A stretch of DNA of 64,000 bases from Fibrobacterota bacterium (lineage in GTDB: Bacteria > Fibrobacterota > Fibrobacteria > UBA5070). Shown here piece by piece: positions 36,001 through 47,500 of this stretch (its first letter is position 1; each line of letters opens with the position of its first letter). The stretch spans positions 62,001 through 126,000 of the forward strand of contig JADKBN010000013.1 in the NCBI GenBank assembly GCA_016715065.1. Reading direction: 5' to 3'. Below the pieces are notes generated by a model. That model saw nothing but the letters and a program-made list of their open reading frames with translations, was not told the DNA's origin and made no database searches. The position numbers and the translations under genes are program-made.

Positions 36001-36619
36001 TGGCCAGTTGGGGATTGGCGACAGCGCGAACCGAACCGACCTGTCGTTGGCGGCCACCGGAGCGGTCGCCGTGGGAGCGGGCTGGTTCCATTCGATCCGT
36101 TTGGATTCGGCGGGGAACGTCTGGGCGGTCGGAAGCAACGCATCGGGGCAGTTGGGAAATCTGGCTCCGATGGACTCCCGGGGTTGGCGCAAGGTGGCCG
36201 AAGAGGCCGACGCGGTCTACTCCAGCATGGGGGCGGGGGGACACCGGGGCCTGGGAGCCAACGACCAGGGGCAGCTTTCCGGCTCGCTGGGCGGGGTCGT
36301 TTCCAGTCCTTTGGTGCTCTATCCGGTCGATGCGGCTTGGGCCGCGGGCGGCGCCTCCCATGTTCTGGTGATGGCGGACAATGGCGACCTAAAGGTCGCA
36401 GGATCCAACCTGGAAGGCCAGATCGGCCTGGAAAGCCAACCAGGCTCTTCCGGCTTCCATTGGATCGCCACGGGTCTGGTCCGGGTCGCAGCCGGGTGGC
36501 AGCATTCCCTTCTGGTCAAGGATTCGGGCGAACCGATGGGAATGGGCGCCAACTCCAGCGGAGAACTCGGCCAGGGAGTGGTCGGCAAAAGGACAACCCC
36601 GGTCGGGATCCGACACTGA
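33002..36619 (+). CDS. Large lipoprotein with Ig-like repeats and an RCC1-type propeller
   Basis: A 1205-residue lipoprotein. It starts at TTG 33002, giving MNTASAKRVVSFAGVLFAGL and a lipobox LHSC (Cys26). Residues of about 345-815 contain five related beta-sandwich units of about 95 residues, each with a 'VRDSAGN...DTIRI' strand ending like HYR/cadherin-like repeats and, in three, a paired cysteine. Residues of about 875-1205 form RCC1-like repeats: 'SLFAAGRNDVGQLGIG', 'MVWSAGANTHGQLGIGD', 'NVWAVGSNASGQLG', 'DLKVAGSNLEGQIG'. RCC1 propellers bind other proteins. A surface or periplasmic role is likely. A TACCTT box lies at 32963-32968. The start is less certain than the frame. Confidence 0.83.
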   Translation: MNTASAKRVVSFAGVLFAGLVGLHSCENVYQADCTLQTWTLRVSSDSASFPDSVPWSGPWETGVGRMARERASGRIELDLHLPLDQDTLQLEWRQMGVRQKTVWCVRSDETKVLVAKREVLDPVGAALLGEFWRSRGGSPANAEPATAIGLRKFFATRLLAGDSLFRPFPESSPAGIHPDTARLDTWVAACRSGWPMFRVLGTWSLSTDSAQLRTAVRSLIEAGRISSSDTNALFQVPLRARGALSQTDIVQSDSSRPAGSFSWAAGLEIDVRAAVRLRNFSSDSIVVSVVSSPGAQDTAWDVAKGISLRAGANTATGLDTLVVWLRDRSGRYALESRTTFKILPRPRIVVVHDSAGPSIDHPTLDSVVEWKMTSVDVRWSVMDLSGLDSIWIDSRLVSLDPTGFIPYRMILGVGANVVVLKARDSAGNFNSDTIRIYRKADTIPPLAIAQPGAGSRQVPFDSGRASAIWHVSDNHKPTSCRIGGVERLQATTEGGWICRVDLDLNLGVNVVPLVVRDSFGNLAYDTIRIERLKDAAFPTARALVGQGSRAVPFDSTRAWVGWEVADSYGLEFCKIAGTDRLQPASGGGWVCRTELVLDVGQNLAPMVLQDSAGNWIRDTIRIRRDGDMERPVAEAMPGLGSRNLGFDSTSASIGWRVSDNHLVESCRIEGRIVPVRPGGICSTAVELAVGTTVFRLEVVDKTGNVRFDSVAIERFVDTQPPQAWAIGSDTIRVVDSVEDAVIRWVMSDNHSVGTIGWGFEGKLTRIDTIVTTTAVGVGTTEIQLLVRDSTGNTTIGHVVVLREADAPRHRVDSLFYTGASPDTLDCPAGCDSIEISRDRISWTRVDRVAMLDAPGTWYARSFPGKAESWVTLRQALATENVFAGVSTSFFLRGDSLFAAGRNDVGQLGIGEQPTQVLAPVFVRKGVKKVVGGEGFTLMLLSDGQVVGVGSGPLSGWTGPQLDFGKRLVSTNAVDIACGKDFFLVLDAYGMVWSAGANTHGQLGIGDSANRTDLSLAATGAVAVGAGWFHSIRLDSAGNVWAVGSNASGQLGNLAPMDSRGWRKVAEEADAVYSSMGAGGHRGLGANDQGQLSGSLGGVVSSPLVLYPVDAAWAAGGASHVLVMADNGDLKVAGSNLEGQIGLESQPGSSGFHWIATGLVRVAAGWQHSLLVKDSGEPMGMGANSSGELGQGVVGKRTTPVGIRH

Positions 36620-36623
36620 TGGC

Positions 36624-38420
36624 TCAGCCCCCCAGTTCGTCCCAGCGGATGTAGGCCGAGGCGATTTCCGTTTCCAGCTGGGCGAGTCGCGCGTTGGTCT
36701 TGGCGATCTCGTCGGCGGGTTTGCGATAGAAGGATGGATCGGCCATCGCTTCGCCAAGGGAGGATTGTTCAGATTCCAGCTTTTCGATGAGAGCCGGCAG
36801 GGATTCCAGCTCGCGCGTTTCCTTGTAGGACAATTTCCGCGTGGTCGGACTCGTAGCTGCCGGAACTTCTGAGGTCGGTGCGGCCGGACGTTTGCGGGCT
36901 TGGGCTGCGGCTTCGAGCGCCTCGCGCTGGTTCATTTCGCGGCGCCAGTCCGACCATCCACCCACGTGCTCGGTCACTTGGCCGTCTTCGGCGATGGCCA
37001 ACACGGAGGTGGCCACATTGTCGAGGAATTCGCGGTCGTGGCTCACCAACAGCACCGTGCCGTCGAACTCCACCAGCAGGCTTTCCAGCAGGTCCAATGT
37101 TTCCATGTCCAGGTCGTTGGTGGGTTCGTCCAGCACCAGCACGTTGGCGGATCTCGTGAACAGTCGTGCCAGCAGCAGGCGGTTGCGTTCGCCGCCGGAA
37201 AGCGATCCGGCTTTCTGCAGGGCCGTTTCGCGGGAGAACAGGAAGTCCTGCAGATACGTCACCACGTGGCGTTGCACGCCGCCGATGGTGACCGATTCGC
37301 GGCCTTCGGCGATGTTGTCGCGCACGGTGGCTTCCGGATCGATCTGCGAGCGCATCTGATCGAAGTACAGGATCTCGAGGTTGGTGCCGGTCACGATCGA
37401 GCCGCTCTTCGGAGGGAGCTCGCCCAGGAGAACGCGCAGAAGCGTGGTTTTTCCGGATCCATTGGGCCCCAGGATCGCCACCTTCTCGCCGCGCGTGACG
37501 ATGGTGTCGATGTTCTTCAGGAGAGGACGATCGCCCCACCAGAAACTGACATCCTTGGCTTCCAGCACCTTCCGACCGGAACGCTCGGCCTCGTTGATCT
37601 GCATCTGCACCGCACCCTGGCGCACCCTGCGCGAGGAACGTTCGTCGCGCATCTTCTGCAAGGCGCGCACCCGTCCTTCGTTGCGCGCCACGCGTGCCTT
37701 GGGGCTCTTTCGGGCCCAGACCTCTTCCTGGGCCATCTTCCGGTCGAAATCCGACCAATTCTTCTCTTCCGCCTCAAGCATGGCCTGCTTGCGCGAAAGG
37801 AACGTGTCCCAATCGCAGGCCCAGTCGTACATGCGCCCGCGGTCCAACTCCAGGATCCGGGTGGAGAGCCGCCGCAGGAAGGCGCGGTCGTGGGTGACAA
37901 ACAGCAAGGCCACGCCACTGGAGAGCAATACGTCCTCCATCCAGGCGATGGAGTCGATGTCCAGGTGGTTGGTGGGTTCGTCCAGCAGAAGCAGCGTGGG
38001 CTCTGAAGCCAGCGCGCGCGCCAGGAGAACTCGCCGCTTCTGGCCGCCGGAGAGTTCCGAAAACGCCATCTCGGCGGGGAGGCCTGCCTTCTCGATCCAG
38101 CGTTCCGCTTCCAGTTCGATCTTCCAGTCGCCATCCTGGACGTGGTGGGCCGCGCCGTCGCGGACGATTTCTGCCACGGTTCCAGGAAGATCGGGGATTT
38201 CCTGGGGCAGATAGGCGATGCGGGTGGCGCTGTCTTGGATGATCTCGCCAGTATCCGGTTCGTGTTCGCCAAGCACCATGCGCATGAGGGTGCTCTTGCC
38301 GGTGCCGTTGCGGCCGGTCAAGCAGACGCGTTCCCCTTTTTCCAGGGTAAAGCGGACCGAGTCCAGCAGTGGGGCGCCGCCGAATCGGAAGCTCACGTCG
38401 CGAAAAGAAAGGATAGCCAT
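36624..38420 (-). CDS. uup: ABC-F family ATPase
   Basis: A 598-residue soluble protein with two ABC cassettes and no membrane helices. Cassette 1 has Walker A GRNGTGKS, signature LSGGQ and 'LLLLDEPTNHLD'. Cassette 2 has GPNGSGKT, LSGGE and 'VLVLDEPTNDLD'. The linker between them is charged and helical, and the C-terminal ~80 residues form a coiled coil ('KLSYKETRELESLPALIEKLES') characteristic of Uup. ABC-F proteins act on the ribosome; Uup also affects transposon excision in E. coli. The ATG at 38420 begins the first cassette; the much longer upstream frame is antisense to the giant gene and is rejected. Confidence 0.92.
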   Translation of the reverse strand: MAILSFRDVSFRFGGAPLLDSVRFTLEKGERVCLTGRNGTGKSTLMRMVLGEHEPDTGEIIQDSATRIAYLPQEIPDLPGTVAEIVRDGAAHHVQDGDWKIELEAERWIEKAGLPAEMAFSELSGGQKRRVLLARALASEPTLLLLDEPTNHLDIDSIAWMEDVLLSSGVALLFVTHDRAFLRRLSTRILELDRGRMYDWACDWDTFLSRKQAMLEAEEKNWSDFDRKMAQEEVWARKSPKARVARNEGRVRALQKMRDERSSRRVRQGAVQMQINEAERSGRKVLEAKDVSFWWGDRPLLKNIDTIVTRGEKVAILGPNGSGKTTLLRVLLGELPPKSGSIVTGTNLEILYFDQMRSQIDPEATVRDNIAEGRESVTIGGVQRHVVTYLQDFLFSRETALQKAGSLSGGERNRLLLARLFTRSANVLVLDEPTNDLDMETLDLLESLLVEFDGTVLLVSHDREFLDNVATSVLAIAEDGQVTEHVGGWSDWRREMNQREALEAAAQARKRPAAPTSEVPAATSPTTRKLSYKETRELESLPALIEKLESEQSSLGEAMADPSFYRKPADEIAKTNARLAQLETEIASAYIRWDELGG

Positions 38421-38431
38421 GGAGGGCGGCA

Positions 38432-38437
38432 AACATA
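38432..38437 (-). promoter_or_regulatory. -10-like TATGTT before uup
   Basis: On the minus strand TATGTT stands 11 nt before the uup ATG (GGTATGTTTGCC). No Shine-Dalgarno sequence is present between the two. This fits a transcript with a leader of only a few nucleotides. Confidence 0.4.
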
Positions 38438-38570
38438 CCTTCCGAGACCGCTGGAGCGGAGGTTGGCAAAAAACCGGACCGATTCCTCCCGTTTCGTTGC
38501 CAAATCGGTAAATTTTTCCCCTAACTCGTCCGCTACCGAAAGACCCGACGTGTCCCCATCCGGCTTCCCG

Positions 38571-41500
38571 ATGTCCCGCATCCTGGCGATTTTGTGCGCA
38601 CTCGCCCCGTTCGTGTCCGCTGCCAAGACCGTGATCCTGCAAAATCCGTGGACAGGCGCGGACCTGCCCCGCTATCCACCCTCGATCATTATGCCCGATG
38701 CAGGCGGGTTCAACACCCTGACCCAAGCGGCCTTCAGCGACAAAAGTTACTGGTCGTACACCTTCGCGAGCAACACTCCCGGCCGGTTCTACTTCGTCAA
38801 CACCAACTCGACCGATTACCAATACGGAACCACGGGTTTCCGTCCGACGGGTTCGGCTCCGGCAACCTTCGATGTGGATGCGCTGTTCGCCGGGAGGGAT
38901 ACGGTGTGGATCGTTCCGGATACCACCAATCCCCGCCCTCGCATTCCTGCCATCACCGCCACCGACCCCATGGGAAAGCGCATGGTGGTCATGTTCCGCA
39001 GTCCCTGGTCGGGAACGCCGCGCTTCAGGGCTCATGGTGGGGATTGGGGCAACTTCGCGCAGGTCTCCAGCGCCAATCTGTGGTATTCGGCGAGCCTGGC
39101 CGGACTGGCCGACCTGAAGCTGGCAATCAGCGACTACAACGGCATGTACTTCCTGGGAGCTGCCGGACAATCCACTTCTTCCACCACCACGCTCGACCTG
39201 GATGCCGCCCTGGCCAACAACGACACCGTGTGGATTATCGGTGCCGCCACCGGCGCGCCCAAGGTGGGAAGCTACGTCTCCAGCCAGTCCGTGGTCCTGC
39301 TGAAGAATCCATGGGAAGTGACAAATTCCGGAACTCCCCCCGCGGTCGGCTTCGATCAGACCGGTTCGTGGAATTCGATGACCGCCGCCGCCGGATGGCC
39401 GGGTTGGTACGCCGCGACCATCCCAAACGTGTACGGAAACATGACCTTCCGCAACGGGGTCGCGGGCACTTCCTACCTGAGCTCCATCGGGATCGCGAGC
39501 TCGGGCTATCCATTCACGATGGATACGGCCCTGCTCAAGAACGACACGGTCTGGGTGGTTCCTTCGGCTTCCGGCACGCATTCGGTCCTGAGCGCGCCGC
39601 CTGCCGCTCGAGCGGTCACGCTGATGTTGCGCAATCCCTGGGATTCCCTCAATCCAAGACAGCCACCATTCGCCCGGATCGAAGGCGCCGACTGGGCACC
39701 GTTGGCCGCGGCCCCTGGAGGATGGTTCGCCCTTTCCACGGCGCTTTCCGGCTCCAGGCTGCAAGTGGGCATCCGCAACGCCACCGGGACGTCCTACCTG
39801 AGTTCGATCGGATTGACGTCGGTTTCCTCCAACTACATGGTGCTGGACACGGCCTTTGCCAGAAACGACACGATCTGGATCGTGCCCCAGCCGAACTACT
39901 ACCACCTCGCGTTGTCCTCGGAGCCGCAGCCCCGCCAAGGCGTGGTCATGCTCCTCAATCCGTGGGAATCCAACTATCCAGGCCTCGCTCCCCGCGTGGA
40001 GATCGAATCCCAAGGGCAGGCGACGATGTCTCCCGTGGCCGCGATGCCGGGATGGTACAGCGCGCCGATCCAATTCTACGGGAGTCTGCTCACCACCTTC
40101 TGGGACAATGCGAAGAGCTACTCGAAGGGACGCTACGTCCTGGACACGGCCTATGCCAAAAACGACACCATCTGGGTGACGTTTCCGTCATCGTCTTCCG
40201 TACCCAGGGTGTCCAGCGTCCAGCCCCCGGAAAAAACGATGACCATCCTGTTCAAGAGTCCATGGGATTCCATCGCCCCCTTTCTGCCAGGATCTGTCCA
40301 GGTGGAAGGAAGGGCCTGGGTGCCGCTGGCGCCCGTGGCCGGATCGGCGGGATGGTATGCGGCCACCGTGAACTTCTTCACGACGCTTCAGGTGGACATC
40401 CGCGATTCGAAGGGGACGTCGTTCCTCAGCGCGTGGGGCACCGCCTCGACGACTTCGGCGCTTCTGCTGGACACCGCCTACGCGAAAAACGATACGGTTT
40501 GGATCGTGGGCGGGGCGGGAAACAACACGCCCATTTCCGTGTCCACCGCGGCGCCCGCCACGCGTCCCTTGACTCTCCTGCTGCAGGGACCTTGGGAGTC
40601 CGTCGATCCCGGCGTGGCTCCCTCCATCCTCGCCAACGGCAGAAATTGGCAATCCTTCCAGGCCCATCCGACGCTTCCCGGCTGGTACGCATCCTCCCTG
40701 GATCTCTACGGGCCGGCGATCGTGCAGATCCGAAACGCCGCCAGGACCTCCTACATGTATTACGGCGGAACGGCGACGTCGAACTGGTACACCCTGAGCC
40801 TGGACACTGCCTACGCGAAAAACGACACCCTGTGGATCCATCGGAATGCGTCCGGAACCTTGAGCGTGGTGCCGACGGCGCCGAGCCTCAAGCCCGTCAC
40901 GATCCTGTTCAAGAGTCCATGGGACACGGCCATTCCCGGCCAGCCGGGCCAGTTCAATGTGGAAGGACACGGATGGAGGGTCTTGGTGCCCCTCGCGGGA
41001 TCGGCTGGCTGGTACGTTGGAACGGACACCTTCATCGGATCGCTGCAATTGGCGATCCGCGACTCCAAGGGAACCTCGTACATCGGTTACAACGGCACCA
41101 CGTCGTCGGCTTCCTCCACCGTCCAGCTGGATACGGCCTACGCGAAAAACGACACGGTGTGGATCGTGGCGGGAGCGGGCGTCGGAACCCAGCCGGGCAT
41201 CTTCACCAGGGAGCCGCCCGCCCGCCCGTTGACCGTGATCCTCCAAAACCCCTGGGAGGCAGCCACACCCGGGGCGGCCCCTTCCCTCCTGGTCAATGGC
41301 AAAAACTGGCAATCCTTCCTGGCATACGCGCCGCGACCGGGGTGGTATTCCGCTTCCCTGGACTTCTACGGATCGCTGGCCGTTCAGATCCGCAACACCG
41401 CGGCCACCTCCTATCTCTCCGCCAACGGCACGACCTCCTACAATTCCAGCCCCATGACCTTGGATACGTCCTACGCCAAAAACGACACGATCTGGATCGT

Positions 41501-44500
41501 GGCGGGGCCGGTCACCGTGCCGCGCATCTTCTCGGTGGATCCGGATCCGAAACCGATCGTGCTGATGCTCAAGAATCCCTGGCAGGCGACCTATCCCGGC
41601 CAGGTCCCGTACATGCAGATCGAAGGAGGAGCCTGGAGCCAGGCCGTGCCCGTCGCCGGCGATACCGGTTGGTACAGCACATCCTCCAACTTCATCTCCG
41701 CCTTGCAGGTGGCGATCCGCCTGGGGACCGGCACCAGCTACCTGGGGGCCGACGGCACCTCCAGCCAGTTCTTCGCCATGGTGCTGGATTCGCTGGCCCG
41801 CAAAAACGACACGATCTGGATCACCGATGGAACCGGCGGCAAGCCGCCGCGGTTTCGCACAATGAACCCGAAGACCTCGAAGGTCGTGATGGTGCTCAAT
41901 CCCTGGGATGGCGTGCTTCCGCTCCAAAGACCGGTCGCTTTCCTTGGCGGAGGCTCAAATGGACAGGTTTTGTCTCCTTCGATGGAGAATTGCGGATGGT
42001 ATTTCCTGGAGACCGAGGCCTACCCGAAGGATGTCCTGTTCCGTTCCTCTCGAACAGGGGAAGGTTTCGGCGCGGCGGGGATCGGATCGAGCATCGCGCT
42101 TGACCTGACCGGGAACATCACGGACACCGTCTGGGTGGCCCCCGGAGGCTCGCTGACGCGAATCTCCTACCTGCCGATTTCCGACAAGGGGACTTGCGCG
42201 ATCGCGCTCGTCCCCGCCACGGTGCGCGATTTCAAGTACGCGGCCTTGGGGGCGCCCAACTCGGGACTGGCCACGAACCTGGTGACCGACCGGCTCGGTG
42301 CGGACCGCAAGCCCGTCATCCGCAGAGGAAGCTCCGTGCCGCCCCTGCAAGCCGCATGGTTTCGGGATTCCAGCGGAGTGAACGCCGCCACTTGCCGGGA
42401 TCTGGCCATGACGCTGGACACCCTCACGGGCACCTACCGGATGGCCAATTCGACTTTCTATCCCATCGACGACTTCGTGACCTTGGCGGGCGGCGGCGCC
42501 AACCCCTTCAACGACAAGTCGATGAACGCATACACGAACAATTTCGGATTCTGTCTGGAAAGCCATGGCCAGTTCCGCTATCGTCGGGGCCAGAAGGACA
42601 CCATTGCCGGTCAGGACGACCTCTTCCACTACCTCAACGGGAGCCTGGTGGCCAATCTCGGCGGGACCCACGGGACCCTGACGAAGGCCGTGGGCTTGGA
42701 CACCCTGGGGCTGGTCGATGGGAACGTCTATCCATGGGACCTGTTTTTCTGCGACCGCATGAGCTCCACCTCGGTCCTCAATTGGAGCATGCCGGGATTG
42801 CTGCCCAATCCAATGGCCCGGGTGGATTCTTCCGTGACGGGAAATGTCTCCACTCTCAAGGTGTCGTCGCTGCGAACCAGCGGACAAGGATGCGATCGCG
42901 TGGAAACGCTGGCGCCCACGCGCGGGGATGTGCGGTTGAAGGCCCTCTACGACACGACCTGGATCACCTTGCAGGCAGGTGTGCACCACGGAGGAATCCG
43001 CGTGTCGGACAGCTCCGGGGTCCAGGTGGACACCTCCGCGTTGGTGGGTCTTCCCTACGGGATCTACGTGGTCCGGTTGCGCGCGACCAGCGACACGCTC
43101 GTGTTCCGCGACCTGGTCTTCCAGATCGAAGCCCCTCCGTACATGCATCCGTACACGCCCAATGCGCGCTGCGATCTGAAATCCGGCACGATGCGGAGCA
43201 ATGCGGGGTGCATCCACCTCTCCGACCTGGATGGAGACACCTTGCGGATCTCCCGCAACTCCACCCGGCTTTCGACGGAGGGGCTGGTCCTGTGCGGCTC
43301 CGCATCCACGGTGGTTCCGGGCACCGACATCGCCTATCTGCAGGACAATTCCGGCAGCATGGACGACAACGACCCCACCCGACAGAGAGGACTCATCGTG
43401 GAGGAGGCGATCAATCTCCACAGCCAGCTCGCGCCGAGCTCGAACGCGGCGTATCTGCCGTTCGAATCCGATTTCACCTCCACCAGGCTCTACAACATCA
43501 CCGATCCGGTGGAGCGCGCCGACCTGATCTCCTCGATCACGCTGGGAAACAGCGGCTTCACCTCCTACTCCGGAGCCCTGGGTTGGGCGCGTGCCTTGCT
43601 GGAAGGGGCCACCTCGGGCGCCAAGACCATGGCGCCTTCTCCCAACCAGAACAAGGCCATCATCCTGATCTCCGATGGAAGGCCCGACGACGAGACTTCT
43701 TCCTACCGCGTCCTGCTGCCGCGCGCCACGACGAACTACCAGGGTTCGGTCTGGACACTTCCCGCCGACAGCTCGGTGCCGGTGTTCGGATTCATGATCA
43801 CCACCGACGCGGACGCGATGACCAGTGGACAGGTTCTGTACAACATCGCACAGCGCTCGGGTGGGGAATTCATCGTGATTCCTCCGAACGACCCGGACAG
43901 CCTTCGCTCGGCGATGATGACCGTGCTGGGGAACATCGTGGCCAGAGCCCGGCCGGACACCTTGCGGATCACCAACCAGGCCAATGGCCAGGTTTCCCGG
44001 GGTCTGAGCAGTGGTCGCGAAGGCGGGGGATGGAGATTCCGGCTGGATTCGCTGATGGGACTGGAGCCGGGCGTGAACGATCTGCAGTTGCGCGGCGTAT
44101 TGTCGACGGATCGAGGCGACTCCGTGGTGAACGCCCGGTGGACGGTGGTCGTAGGCGACTCCCTCGACGAATTCGTGGTGGGGGGCAGGGACACCACCCT
44201 GACGCTCGCTTGCAGCGCTCCGACCCAGTTGAAGATCCGGCCACCCTCGGACACGACGCGCCATTTCGCGGATGCGCGCGATGTTTCGCTTTCCTTCTGG
44301 TTGGACGCCCGCTACGACAAGCTGCTGCAGAACACGGTCCAATTCTGGACCGACTTTTCGAGCGATACCGGCAGGAAGACCCTTGGCGCGACCTCGACTC
44401 CCAACGGCATCCGTGCGTATTCCAACATCTCCGTTCCCTGGTCGGGGTCGGTCGTTTCGCGCAAGGATTCCTCGGTACAGACGGATTTTGGCTGGGATAC

Positions 44501-47500
44501 CCTCCGCGCCGTCTATCGCACTCCGCGGGATCGACGCGACACGGCGGTGGGATTTCTGCCCGTCTTCCGAGATTGGCCGGTCTCTGTGAGTCTTTCGCCG
44601 GACACCCTCAAAGGAGCCCAAGGCGAACTCGTGGTGACCGTCCGCGACCCGAACATCCTGCTGGATACGGTCCGGGTCAAGGTCTACCAGAATCGCCGCG
44701 ATTCGGTCTGGCTCCTTCTGCGTCGCGACAGCGTGGCCAAATTCACGGCGAAGCTGCCGTTCGTGCAAGGCGCGAGCGTGGTGCTTGGCGACAGCATCCT
44801 GCAGGCCGGCTCTTACCGGGTCGTCGCGCTCGATTCCGTGTTCGCGCTGTATCAGACCAGGCGCGATACGGCGATCCTGCGACGCCCGGATCCGCGCCTG
44901 AGATTCATGGACGCGGCCGGGAAGGCGATGGATTCCCTGCCGCCTCGGGTCATGGCGATCGGGGCACGGGATACCATCCGGGTGGGATTGTTCGTCGACA
45001 CGTTGCTGCTTTCCAACTCCACCGACAGCGTTTTCGCGACGGTCCCTTCCTGGCTTGCGGTGCGCACCTTGGCTGGCGGTGCCAGCACGGGTCGGATGCG
45101 GTTGGTAGCCGGCAAGGTCGCGTTCACGGTTGCCACCAGCGGCCCCGGATTCGATGGCGATGTGCGCATCACCCGGCCCGCCGGTCCCGACACCCTCCAT
45201 CGCCGCATCGATGTCGGTGGCTTGCGTCTGCGGTTTTCGGATGGCGCGGGACAAGTCCAGGACACCGCTCGCATCGACATGGATTTCCGGTCCGACACTC
45301 TCCTTCGCGTGGAGGTGTGGGACGGTGCGGCGTTGTGCGGGACTTGCGACGGATGGATGACGGATTCCGTCAGCAATGTCCACCTCCGTTTCCTGGACTC
45401 CCTGGGAAAACGGGTGGATTCCATCGCGATCCGGTCGGGTCGGGCCGTGTTCCGCATGGGTGCGGACGCTCCCGTGTCCAAAGCGACGGTGGTCCTGAAG
45501 TCTGCCGGACTCTGGGCTCGTGGAGTGGCGACTCCGGTCGATTTCCGTCCCTACCGGCTGCGGTTCCTGGACGGATCCGGAGGGGTCGTGGACAGCGCCA
45601 GGGTGGATCGCGACATCCTGACCGACACGTTGGTGCGCGTCGAGGTCTGGGGGCGATCCGGCCTTTGCCTAGCCTGCACGGGCAAACTCGGACTCACGGC
45701 TTCGATGCCTGGAGTCCGGCTCTCGGATTCGGATGGCGTGACCACGGATTCCATTTCCATCGAAGCCGGGCGCACCGCGCTGCGGATCGGTTCCGAACGT
45801 CCGCTCTCGGGCGCAAAGGTCGTCCTCTCCGGAGCTCTCCTGGGTTCGGCCTCCACCGTGGATCCGGTCACTTTCCGTCCATACCGTCTGCGGTTCGTCC
45901 ATCCTGACGGGGCGGTTTCGGATTCCTTCGCGGCCGACACCCTGGCACGACGCGCGGTCCGGGTGGCCGTGCAAGTATGGGGAGCCACCGGATCGGTCCG
46001 GTGGAACGGGGTCTTGCGCATCGATTCGATCGGGCCGTCCTTGTTGGTCTCCGATACCACAGGCAAGACGGATAGCCTATTCCGACTGGTGGACGGCCGT
46101 ACGGATTTCCTGATCCGCTCCGATGTTCCCGCCACCATGCGGATGAAGGTGTCGGTGGATTCGATCGGTTTGGAAACGGGCGTCGGTCCGATCACCTGGC
46201 GGATTCTGGCGCCAGATTCCGCGATCCTGATGGACAACGATGGAGACGGTGGCTTGGACGCGGTGCTCGTGAAGTTCGCCTTCCCCTGGAATCCGGACAA
46301 CGGGATCGCTCTGAGTTGGCCGGATTCCGGCAACGTACTCGATCTTTCCAAGGCTTCACGGAAGGTTTCGACGGATTCTCTTGCCGTGGAGTGGCTCTTC
46401 GATCGCGCCCAATCGCCCAGGACCACCGCTTGGCGCCATGGCAGGGTGCCGGCGCGCTTCTCCTGGAATTCTGCGGCACCGTCGGTCCCCTTCCCGGCTT
46501 TGGAACGCATCGCGCCCATTCCTGTCCGCGCTCGGATCGTGCGCGGGACATCCAAGGACACCTTGGTCGTCTGGGCTTCGGAACCGCTGGATGCGAATCT
46601 CCTTTCCGGCGGTGCGGATCTCGTGTGGCGATCGTTCCCGGGGTCCAGCCGTGTGGAGTCCCAGGATCCTTCCTGGGACTCCCGTCGCCAGGCGCTGCTG
46701 CTTCCCATCGATCGCGCGAGGATCGATTCGCTTGTCCGCTCCGCGGATTCTGTCCGGTTCGCCCCGCGAGGCGCCGTGCGCGACGCCCTGGGCGCGACCG
46801 TCTCCGACACGGCCCCATCGGTGGAGGTGGAGGGATTGGATCCGGCGCCCCTGCGCGCCATCGTGTCGGATGGCGATGGCGACGGTCGTGCCGACCAGGT
46901 GGTGCTGCACTTCCAGCACGCTCCCAGGGTGGTCGACTCCTACCGGTTTTCGTGGCCGACACGCGATGGAAAATTGCTCGATCGCCAGGTGAAAGCGTCG
47001 GAGGGCGAGGCGGACTCGACGGGCAAGGTCCTTGTGTTCCGTATCGATCCGTGGGATTTCGGTGCGACCCAATGCGAGTCCGTTGGTTGTTCCGACCTGG
47101 GGAGGATGAGGACATCCCGTTGGGGAGACACCTTGGCTGGTGCCTTCGCCTTGGAAGACGGAGTCCTGCCGGTGATCCTGAAAGCGCAGCTCAGGTTCCG
47201 GCGCGACGCCCGCTCGCCGGATACGCTCCGGGCCGAAATGTCGGAAACTATCAAAGCGGGAGATGGCTCCGGATGGCTTCGCTTCGGGCGCGCCTCCCTG
47301 GACTCGCTGGGCCTGCAGATCGAGCGCATCGGACAAGTCGCGAAGGATGCCAGGATCCTCGAATTGTTGCTGGACTCCACCTTCGCGGGACAGGAAGGGG
47401 ACTCGGTGCGTCTGGCCGCTTGGCCGGAGGGAGGAGTGGAAGATGGTGCCAAGAACCGTCCGGGTAGGTTCGTGCACTGGACGCCTCTGGAATTGGGCGC

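Noticed and set aside
38421..40073. In-frame extension of uup upstream of its ATG
   Set aside because: It is antisense to the giant gene, and homology to ABC-F proteins starts exactly at 38420.
41955..45383. 1142-codon frame antisense to the giant gene
   Set aside because: It is a shadow of the repeat-coding strand, His/Gly/Arg-rich with no domain.
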